DNA from: Lineus longissimus
Lineage: Eukaryota > Nemertea > Pilidiophora > Heteronemertea > Lineidae
Assembly: GCF_910592395.1 (NCBI RefSeq)
Contig: NC_088311.1
Span: 5,894,501 to 5,958,500 of the forward strand
DNA: 64,000 nt
Reading direction: 5' to 3'
A model generated the notes under the pieces. That model made no database searches. It saw nothing but the letters and a program-made list of their open reading frames with translations, and had not been told where the DNA came from. Shown one piece after another: positions 34,801-46,800 of this stretch; within the stretch, counting starts at the first letter, position 1; the number at the start of each line of letters is the position of its first letter. The translations under genes and the position numbers were made by a program.

Positions 34801-37800
34801 AGAAGTTAAAGGATGTTGGTTTTAAACTCCAGAATAACAATCAGGTAAAAACATGGCTTGATACGCAAATGTTTGCCTTAACCCAACGTCAAGCCATGGT
34901 CTTGCATTTTAGAGGGCGACTGGCGTACATATGTAAATGAAACAGCAGTATGATAGACATTTCCCCTTAGTGTTGATACCTCGACATGCCATTTTAATAA
35001 CGTGGGAAAAGTTCGGATCCAGAACACAGTAGAAATGGAACCATGTGACATGATCCCACAACTATTCACGAGAATCAGCCTTCTCTAGAATAATAGAGTG
35101 CCATAATGGCTTTGAAGTTTTGAAATTTTTCATTAACATGCATCAGGCATTAGGTCGCCTTGTTTTATGGGATCGCCGAGAAGCTTAGTCTAATGCACAA
35201 CGAACGGAAGTGCTCTCCATAATTTGCGAACATTCGGGGATCGATGCAGCCTAGAACGGAGCAGAGCGACGTGTCAGATTTTGAGCGTGTGCGCTTTACG
35301 CAAATCATGTTCGGCACGCAATCTTGTGGAAGTGAAGCGGTTTCAAACCAATTGTAAAACTAAGCGAATCCGTGTAAAAACACACCCAAATCATTAACGA
35401 GCTGTATCACGGCTCGTTACAGTTGTGTTAGATTTGTGAGGCTGTTTGGCAAAGAGCTGGCGCATTTTTAAACGAGATATGCTGCATGAGAGCCTCGGTT
35501 GCATTCTTTAGATAATGTGATAAACACCCCAGAAGTTATTTTCACCAAATTAAGAATCTTCCCGAGAAAGAAATCACCAATCTTCCATGGAAATCTGCAG
35601 TTTATCACAATGTCAAGCCTTAAAAGAATCTGACATCGCAAAGAATGACAATGAGCCAATCTTCAAAAAAATCGAAAACCAGTTTGCTTTTGAGCGATAA
35701 AGGTGTTTGTGGTTGATACCAGACCTGTTATCCGTGCGAGATTATTCCATGCCGGTATGAAAGGAATTCATAAAGGGATTTGCCATCAGAAAACCTTGGA
35801 GACAATGCCAGCTGGGTACGTGCTCTCAGATTATACGTGACTTTCTTGAACAGATTACAACTTGGCTTCATTTTCTCATAATTTCATCAGGATAGAACTG
35901 CCAAACAAACCGTAACCAAGCAAAATCAATAAAGTTTTATCAAGAGAGTTCTCGACACAAGCATCTTGCACTTAAAGGCCTTTCTCCACATGATATTTCC
36001 CACCACGTATCATGCGAAGGCCAAGTTTGAGAGCAACGCTGCATCTTCTGTGATTCAATTTTTTTCTACCTTGCAGGTCAATGGCAATTGGCTTGCATGC
36101 CACCCATTAAAATCACGGCACGTAGAGCTCAGAATCATTGGAGACCGATTTGCCTGAGAACAACGCAGCTGTTTCAACCTGCACATGAGATGTACTTCGA
36201 TCATCTGAAGGGCTGCGTATGACAAGAAGAAATGGGAAATTTCTCCAAAAAGTTCAGATCAGAGGGTAGAAGAAGTCTCTGCTTCCTGCCCTTGCTCCTG
36301 GATGACTGTCGCCATGTACCCCAGGCAGGCTGGGGCAAATGGTTAACGACAGCAAAGCGGGAACATTTTCCACTCATAATATCAAATGATGCCAAGCCGA
36401 GAGAACTTTTTATCACATTTCAGATGACTCAACCTGATCTCCGTCATTATGTAGGTTGGTACAGCATTCCAAAAGAATCCTGGTGGAGATTATAAACTCT
36501 GTCGACCTCGGATTACATGACAGAACGGTTCCATTGCCCTCTCCAAATAGACCTGGCATCGCTAAATCACTTTATCGGAGCACGGTTGCTTGAAAGCTCC
36601 ATACTGGACCTATAATCCTCTTACAGAAACCAGAAGGTGATGTCAACTGGTAAGAGGACACCAAGACAAGAGATAACTATAAAAGTAGTGCCATACTATG
36701 GCTCAAATAACTCTGAGCTATGCATCTGACTTTTTTTCTTCGGGATATATCGGTAAACCAGGGCTGAACGTATGAAAACCAATACTGAATGCATGGCCTT
36801 CAGATATAGGAAAATTTGTCTGGATTTGAGACTTTTTTCACCGTCATGTTTCACCAAGTTGACCATTGCCAATTCTCGTGTGCAAAATGCAAGTGAAGAA
36901 AAATGACTGAAAGTCATTGGAAGGCGATTATAGATGACCTTCAAAAATGACACGGACACTATCAAGGCCATGTTGTAGAACGCACCGACAAAAATTGATC
37001 ATCTGCCGGTTGCTTCGTGTAACCAAGTCAAATGTCTGCCACTAGTTTATTGCCCTCCTGCTGTTGAAAATTACAACGATTTTTAAAATGAAAGATATCT
37101 CGTACCTTATTCCCATACGCAATTAGACGTTTTGCACATCATCAAAAGAAAATAGTTCTAAATGAACTGACTTTATCTCGATTATGTTACCGCAGCTGCC
37201 TGAATTCGTTCTAATATAAAACGACTCTTGTCATGTTTAAGTTATTGCACCAGATTTTTCCTCATTTGATATCAGTCACATCGCATATTTTACGTGATGT
37301 AGTCAGAAAAATAATGAGTTTAACGATGCACGAAGTTGCTGCATCGAAATGAATCTGCGTTAAATGAAATGGACACTTTTAATCAGGTGTTGATAAGAGA
37401 ACAGCAACAAAAAAGAACTTTAGAGTGAGAAAGACATGCTTTGATTTTATCGCAACTGGCTGCTTTATACTATATTAAATCTCTTGAATGACATCTTGGG
37501 AAATTGCAGAGAATGAAGTGATTCAATCTCAGAAATATCAGATTGTTTGATGAAAGCTCTACATACCTGTGCCTTCTTCTTAAGCAGGACAAAATTTGTT
37601 GGTTTGCCGTGATGGATGGAGAGAGCCAAGAGGTCGTGCTCTGTTGCATCTGCATGGACATTACGGATGTGTAGAACCTTGGAGGGAGGGGGCTGAACTT
37701 GGTCAAGTTTAACCTGGAAAGAGTCAAAATAGGCAAACATGAGCAAACTTACTCGGCATAAGATAAAATTTTAAAATCTGAAAAAAATTTGAAAGCTGAA

Positions 37801-40800
37801 AATTTGAAAATCTCTGACTTAAAATGATGCATGAACATACCCTGGTTCAGTTTGATCATTGCTGGCACAGCCTGCAATAAAAACTGTCAGTCAGTCTCTT
37901 TGTCACAAAATTGTTTTCACAAACCTTAGAACCGAAGTTGCTCTTCTTCTGAACCAACTCTCACCAAGCAGGGTAGATGACCTTAGCTAAAGTGCCTGAA
38001 GATATCACCCACGCCCCCATATTTTCTTGAGAATCGTTTACAACGTATTAACAAAAGTCAAACCTTTCCAAATATCTTTCTCATTCATGTTATTAGTATA
38101 AAAAGTTCCAAAGAGCCTTCAGGTGAGCATGCTTCCTTTTATCTCATCTTGGAAGCACCCAACACTTTAAGGGCTTTTGAGTTTTCTTGCCACAAAAGCT
38201 GCTTGACTGAGTTCCAAAGTTGCAATGGGGAAAGGGCATATCTATTCTATTCTCCAAAACAAGTTAAGAAAGTTTCTTGAAATGCATTTTCCTCATTGCA
38301 TCAACTCGCAACAAACTCGCATTGAAATTCTCTCACACCCCAGTGACCAAACCGACATCACACCACCTCCGTAATCTCTCAACTGGAGCAAAGGACTCTT
38401 TATTGCATTGCCACAACCTCCAAACGCCATTGTTTGCCCCGAGACACATCACAACTCCCATCCCTAATTTAATGATTGCTCACGAATCACGTCTAAGAAC
38501 ATTTTGATTTCTGCCTTGGAGGGCCTCATCCCAGATGACATGGAGACAAAATGCGATCGGGTGCTAGAAGAGGAGTTTTTCCATCTGATGAAGATGCTGC
38601 ACAAAAGATGTTACAATTTTTTCCAATTTTTCTTACGATGTTGTGTCACAGGATGACTGCACTATCTAAATGTGTCGGGTTTTTCCTTCAATCTGTGCAT
38701 GTGGATCATATTTACTTGGCGTGACAATGTTATTATGCCCGCCGGCCGAATCGCCGCGCGGTGACATGAATCTCCTTAATAGAGTTGCGAGGTGAAAGCG
38801 GCGATCTGCCGTGATTTTTCTTTGGTCGCGTATCTCAAGAGAGATGAGATGGCACAGAGTCATCATGGAACCATCAGCGAGGTCAGGAGCGGGGACATCA
38901 GTCAACCTGGCGCAAACAACGCAGCAACGCGACAAGAAGCCTCGTGGCCGTGTTGGTTAAGTTAAAACAGAGAGTTGTCACAAGCGCTACGAGGACGTGA
39001 GGTGAATGTAAACGTCTTGCGATCAACTCCAGCTTCCCCAAAGGTCATTTATTTCTAATGAAGAGAGATGATAGCAGGAACGACTAAGGAAATCCGGTAT
39101 GATGGAAAATCCGGAGATAGAGTCACGGAATGTGCAACTATTACATGCATGTCAGAGTTCTGCATGGAAACAGTGTTCTCTCAGTTCTCTGTAGTTAACC
39201 CTACACAGTGTCCCTTGTAAACACTGATTTACCTCAATATTGTGTCCCTGGTCAATCATGACCATCTGGATATATCACTGATGATTTTACTCCTTTGTTG
39301 ACCTTATCACAATCCCTTTCTGTAAACCGTGTCTCATCTCATTTACACGAGCCAAACAATATCACAACCTCCATACACCAATACTTGTATCTCATGAACG
39401 GAAAGTTTTATATTCACATTAATGATACACAATGTATATTTTAAAATACACTCAATATCAGTGGCCTCGGAAGTCTGTCAAGTCAACCATGGGAATATTG
39501 AGTGCAAAGCTTTTGAAAATGAATCTCTCTTCCTTTGCTAATGTTTTGTCGAAGGCAGTCAATAAAAGGGAGTCTAGCAATGTACAGAAATGACTCACGT
39601 TGCCTGCTAGTTTTCATGCTAGTTTGAAGCATCACCATCAACTTGACAGGAAGGAGTGCTACATGTAGGTGCCACGCTGGTAATGGGAAATGATGATGGC
39701 TTGATAGTTAGCGCAGGATACTAACGACTAATAAAGTAAACTTCGTCAATGTTGAGCAACACCACTGACAGTGTATAGTAACAGCACTGACAGAGAAGTA
39801 CGCAAGGTATGGAAACTGACAGAATGTTGTTGTTTTTAAATGTCAGTATGCATTGCTCAAACATTCAATGATAGGGTAAATGGGTACAAATGTTGCAGTG
39901 AAAAAGCTAGCATAAACAATAAGCACACTGACAGAATACTTCGATCAATTTTGCATCTTTTGCTGACAGTATAAAATTTTTATGTACCATCTAGGAAACA
40001 AAAACTAATTCTCTACTGATCCATCATCTTGCTTGTTTTCTTCAAGCCTTTGCCACTATTACGAAAAAGACCATGTGGTTGGAACCTCACCTCACAGCGG
40101 TCTGCCAATCAATAGAAGGAATACCTCCAAGATGTCGAGAGCCGTGTACAGACGTTTTTCTACACTTGTCATCTCCATCTGATTTCAATGAAATCAATAC
40201 AAGTACATTAAGAAGACATCATTACATTTTACTTCATCTTAACCCCTCGATGGCGATGAAATGGAGATGGAGAATGCCCTAGAATGTGTAGTGGTGGTAT
40301 CTCTTGCCCAAGGTTTAGCCAATTATCTCAAGTTTGACAATGTCAAGAAACACTTCTAGCGACTGATTATTACCCGTGATCTGCAACATAGATATGAAAC
40401 CCATCAGCTGATATTCCAAAGCATCTGCATAAAACAGTATCAATGCTCAAATGTTATGCAGATTTCAGTTTAGAAAATAGCAATCTGAATTTGGTGCATA
40501 CTCACGGGAACATTAGGACTAGGACACATAGGACTGGGAGACCAGGACATCATGACGAAGTTACGAGAACAGAGCAGAAACGAATGAAACACTCCACAGA
40601 ACTGGACAGAAAAGCTCCACAACCCCGTCAGAATACGAACTAGACAGAATAGAGTATAACCACAATTGGCTCATTACATTGTCGCTGCACCAACCCCAGT
40701 AACAGATGGGCCTGGTAATACATATTCAGCTAAAAACGAGAGAAATACAATACCATCAGATGGTGACCAAATACGAACCGATGGCACCAGGGCCTGCGAT

Positions 40801-43800
40801 CGGTCGATAAAATATTGAACAACTCGTTAAAATAATACATGACACGTTGTACACGTTTGGTGCTGATGTGGACTCGGACAGCGGATCCGGACCGCCTGGT
40901 GCACGATTCAGTGAAATTACAATTCATGAGAGCTGTTGGCCATTGTGGGCAGTAGATTGTTGCTGAGATTTTAACTTTATGTGACAATCATTTGATATTG
41001 CAGCTGATAGTATAAGCTATGGTACCGGTGTATGATTAGGGGGAAGGGGGTTACATGGGATATGGGTAGGGCAGGTTGATGTCTTAACTGCCAAGCTGTA
41101 TGTGTTGTCAGTACCACTCGAATTTATGATTCATTATAAAATCCATCAGGGATTTATGTCTAATTATCTATTTATGTATTCTAATTGTTGCAGTCATGTT
41201 TTAAAGTTCTCTATTCATGTATGTATGTATGTATGTTACATATTCTATGTGACTTACACATGCAGTTAAAATCCAATATGCCACCTCAGTGTTTTATAAA
41301 TCATGAAACACAGAATGTGACCAGAATTTGAGTGCCTTACTTAAAACCAGGAAGTATTGATGGATACAGCATCACTTGAAATAACCAAGAACTGCATACT
41401 TAGTGCAATGGAGAACACAGTGGTTTAAGGTCTAGTTAGACGGAAGTTGAAAGATATGAGGAAGAAAACCAATTTGTTTGAAGCAGATATAAAGTTTAAA
41501 GGTTAAAAGACAAGTTCATCATCTGACTTTAGACATTAACACTGGTCTACACTGAAACCTTACAGTCGAACTCATCAGACATGCTACAGCCTAAGTATTT
41601 CTGACCGGATCCCATTGATACACCTGGGTGGAGTAAGGCAAGTCAGATGAAGAGTATGTCTTCATGTCGTGGCTCTCACCGACTGTGAGGTTCTTTGGAG
41701 AATGCTAACGGAAAAATGTCCTCATGCCCAATTTTGGTTTATCTCCACTCAAAACAACTGCCACGCTCTAATGAACCAGGATTAAAAACGTCATCAATTT
41801 TTTTCAACTACCCCGAGAAATTCCAATCTCCATCACAAGCAGGCATGGCCAATCAACAACAAAATGTTGGCAAGACAACCTGATCAAGGAGCTAACCAAT
41901 AGATAATTCAATGAGGTGATGGAAAGATTTGTATTCTCCTGAGGGGCCGAATCCCATTATTCAAAGGGACCTCTTGAGATGGTTGTGACCCCCCCCCCTC
42001 CCCAGTCGCTTCCCATTGCCCTCAAGATGTGTTTGCACTCATCATAGAGTGATTTCACGTTTCACTCATTTTCTTTAATTGAAGGGGGAGGGGTCAGGTT
42101 TTCCAATTCTTAAAGCAAATATAGAAGGAGAGTGATACAATTATAGCCTCAGTACAATTGTACCACTTTAACTTACAGGATGAGATAGAGCAATGTATTT
42201 TCTCAGAGAGAACATAGTGCTTATGAATGATTGCATTCGCATCATACAACAACAACTTCTATTTGATATCAACACGAGCTGGCTCAACAGCCAACCCATT
42301 AGGTAACCAATAACTGACAATCATAATCAACTCCAAAACCTCTGGCTCATTTACAGAAGAGTTACCGGCCGCAGCTGAAAGAACCAAGAAACAAATCAGT
42401 GTCTACTCATGTCAAAAATGGCACGTTTCCACATAACTCAATTATCTTCACTCACCCAGCATCTTTTGCAACACCAAGTCACACCCCACAATGATCGCTA
42501 TAGCATCGTGCCGCGATATCACACAGCCCAGCTGATAAAACTCTGATATCACTCTCAGCACAAAACAAGCAATTTGTATGCATGGATGCTTGAGCTGTAC
42601 AGTGTTTGAATCTCTGCCAGCAGGTTTTTTCACCCCACGTTACAACATATGGGCAATCCAACATTCATAGACTGGGATTACTATTTCGAATCACATATCC
42701 TCGCCATCACTTTTTACCCAAATGCTACCACAGAGTCTTCCTTTATTCCCCGACGACATCATAAAGCCATTTATCAGAGGAAATGATAGTATCTATGTAC
42801 TACTCTCATGAATACATCATGCAGCATTTCTTTCACCGTTTTGCGCAAAGAATATGTGTAATGATACTTTTTCATCTGATACCTCTATGCAGAATGTTTG
42901 GTGAGAAGAATTGCCTAATGATAAGTTTTTTGCCTTAGTGTTGTGCTGTGCTGGATAATAAAAGTAGGTAGTTCTTCCTTGTATCATGGGTCCCGTTTTA
43001 ACAATACTGGCCCTGGGTTTGGGCCTTGTAATTTGTATTACCAGTACCCTAGGGGAGAGGTTGGTTGATATTCACTACTCGTGGGACATTCGGTGGTGTG
43101 AAGCGCTTTTATCTCGAACGCCAAAGCAAGAATTGGCAATAAGACTGGATCAACATTATTAACCCAGTGCAGACCACTCAAAATGATCTGTGGCAATGTA
43201 TTCATGTCAGACTTTCGAGAGCCAAGCGATTCAATTGACCAAGCACTTCAGATATCCTCAGTTTCTTCACAAAACAAGGAAAGTACATCAGCAATCAATA
43301 CACGATTCCACTAACTTCTGCCGATAGCGTGATTCCTTTAGAAGGCTGGCCACTTCTTCTGCGGGATCTTTTTCAGTCTCAATTTGATGTCGAGCGAGAA
43401 TATTGCAATGTGACGCCACAGCACACAATACCACAATGCAATGGACACTCTCCGTACAGAGGCATCCAGTCAATAATGTCTCAGTGTATTGAAGCGTTTC
43501 AATGCAGCGGAAATTGTGGAGTCCGCAGGATGAAAGACTCCGGATGGTGCGATACATTCAGTGTAGTTGACACTCGAATAGAGGATAATTTGACTGCAGT
43601 TAGTTGCATACAAGCCAGAATAGTTGGGCTGGATCCACTGTAACAAGTCTGGAGATCTATGATTGAAGTTAAAGCAGTGTTTGGTAACATGCCCATCACA
43701 AGGTCACACTAGGTTCTGTCAACAAATTTCGGCAAATCAACAACCTTCTGAACAAGAACCAAAACAGTTCAAATATCACTGGATACTGCTGTTTTCTTCA

Positions 43801-46800
43801 TCATTTCTGTATTTGTTACCACGAAACAGACTTTGTAATCCCTAGTACTAGAAAATGTGACACCCTCATTTCGGAACCTGATGGCAAACAACCAAATAAT
43901 GATGTGCTGAGGACTATATGATGGAACTAGTAGATGGTTTTATGCTATTAGCTATGAATAAAGTAATCAACTCCTGTCTAGTTCATCCCACGTTAGCAAG
44001 CAGAATATCCTTATACATTGATTATACTCGATGTTGAAATTCTTCGTTCTTATGGAATCGGAGAATACTTTAGATATTATGGTCTGTTCACTGCATCAGC
44101 AATTGTCTGACTGACAACATTTGATGGCCACCCGAAGATGTGCCTTATTACCCGAGTGATGACTGAGGCAATAATGCGGGAATCGCATCAGCTTTTGTAG
44201 AGGTATTCCACGGAACAATAATTGTAGAGAAAAAAGTGCATGAATTCTTGTAATCTGCATAGCATGTGGGTATTTATACAATGCATTGCATAGCGACTGC
44301 ACTGGGGAATATTCTCATGCTTTTTTCAAACTTAGCTTTATCGAGCTCTACTGCCCACACAATAAGCAACCTCGTCCCAAGAGAACTAACATATCATGCA
44401 CTATAAAGCTAATATTATTCTTTCTTATGTTTTACAAGCAAGAAGACTGTTTTTTCTGTTTTCCAATTCTAACCCATGAGAGGAGGCATGTTGATTTTTC
44501 TTTCCTTCTCATTAACATATTGAATACCACTTTATCTCCCCATCTCTACTTCATTGGGTACTTCATTTGACTACTTTATTTGGTACTTTATTATACCAGT
44601 CCAAATTCATTTGCGATCTACCACACACAGCTCACATTTTCAGGGTATATTGAAATGAACCTGATACCACTGCCTCCTAATAATCCTCATTTAAACCTCC
44701 CCCTCCCCCCATTCTAATGGTACCTCCCAATAACGAGCGTATCAAATGGCTCCCGAACGTTTTATCAGAAATGAATAAGCAAGTTAATGGTTGTATACAA
44801 TCAAGAAAAAAAACATGAAGAAAAGAAACAGAATCAGCTTGTGCGTTACAAAGAAATGTTCCAGACCGTCTTCCTGTTATCCCCCTGATGATGAATCAGA
44901 CGAAGAGTTGAAAGAGACAAGGCGGCACTGACCTCGCTACGAGACATCAATGTTCTGTCAATTTCAGAATGCAGCGGCTCTAATTACACCACAGGATTTT
45001 CGCGAACAATTTAAATAAATTCCATCAAGACCTTCGCGCTTAGCAACAACAACTTGTCGACGCGGTCCGTATAGACACCATCTTGGTTGCTATGACGACT
45101 TGGAGGCCTCCGTAACTACGAGAAATTTGTCTAATCATTCTCGAGAACAACTTTCAACTCATCAAGAGCAAGACTTTAAGACTATTACACGACTCAATCC
45201 AACCAATAGAAAAGCTCTGATGATGATGACAATTTCATCAAGAAGGTGGAGTAATTTGTTTCAAGCAGATAAAGTAGATTAACAAAGATGAGACTGCACG
45301 ATTCAAGCTCTAATCATTCGGAGAAAGAAAAAATAACCACCCATGACAAAACCTGAGAGGCGACTGCCTTGTTACTTCCCAATAATTACAAATAGCAAGA
45401 TGGGATTCACCACTCATCAAGTCTGGCCGAACTCAAAAAGCTTGAGTATAAACCAACAATGCATAGCAACGTATACTCTGTAATTCAAGAATACGTGCAT
45501 CGCATTTTTGTGTTTTCAAAGACAGATTCATGAGGTGGAGTGCATAAAGGGATTGCTTTCTTGCATCCTCGCAACACCCCACAGAATAGCGCATTTTGTG
45601 AAAGCAACCATCCTTTCTTAGTGACATCCTGTCTGGTATCGAGAATCAGACACCGCCAGTGCCACGGGCAAGGTTATGTTAGTTTTTACAGGGAACAAGA
45701 AGCAACCATCACCTGTGAGTGTGACTTGACAGAGGTGTAGCATAACTGCTGCGGGTTTTTCTTGCTCTTTCATTTCACGCTATTAATAAATGGCCAGCGT
45801 CGTCATCTGTGGATTGAGTATTAAGACTAGTCTTCAGTCTAGTACAGTGAAACAATATTGCCCTGCTCGGAAAAGGGTGAGAAGTTCCACATATTGCAAA
45901 TATCTTCATATCAGAACTGCTTTTGAAGATTAAATTTCTGTTTTATCTCTTTTATGTTTTCTAGTCTCTCGAGATGACCGAAAACTATTTCACAGACTTC
46001 GAAACTGGAGGCCGAATATATGAGATAAAGTTTTTGCACCAACAGGCCATGAAGATTATTTTACATTGCTGAAAAAAGAAACACATTTGAAAGGAGAGCA
46101 CCACCTATTCGATTTCGGAGAAAAAACTTTCCGCCAAGAACGTGACACTATGCTATATGATAGGAACTGCAAAGTATGTACTTTAGAAAATCATTTTCTT
46201 TTACAGATATAGGTAGGAACTCTGGTTTCAGGCATGGCTATAGGTATTACTTATTGGTAAAAGGATTTCCATTTTTTTCAGTCCGTCAGGTTGGTATGAT
46301 ACTTGAAAACGGAAACCAACACACTATTCCTGAACATTAAAAAATAAAGAGGATCAAAGTCAAATTTTCACGAACGTTTTCGCAAAAATAAAACTACATG
46401 AAAATTTTGCGGTTTCAGTCTATCAATAATATCAATTCATTATCAAACTGCCAATACAACAATTCTAATCCTTTCACAAATCATACAATAAATCAAGCAA
46501 GGTGTTGCAGGTTTTCTCCTGTATTATATCAAACGTCGCTTGCTTCCTGATACTATTATGAGCCCTAAGTGCCTTACAAAAGCCAAGCAACAGCTGCAGG
46601 CCAGCAAGGTGTAACAAGTGCAGCAACAAGGTCCAGACACAAAATGCATTACCATTGCTGAAAACAAGATACAACAGGAAATCTGATTGGCCAGTTTGGA
46701 CACAACTTGCCAGAATACACCAATCAGAAATCTTCTCATATGAATCGCGGCAAGATGTAAGCTTATTGTTTTGCTTTGGTAGTATATTTTTTTAGTCAAC

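Noticed and set aside
38666-38935. 89-codon reverse ORF across the CpG island
   Set aside because: No domain or splice context; kept only as a CpG-rich region.
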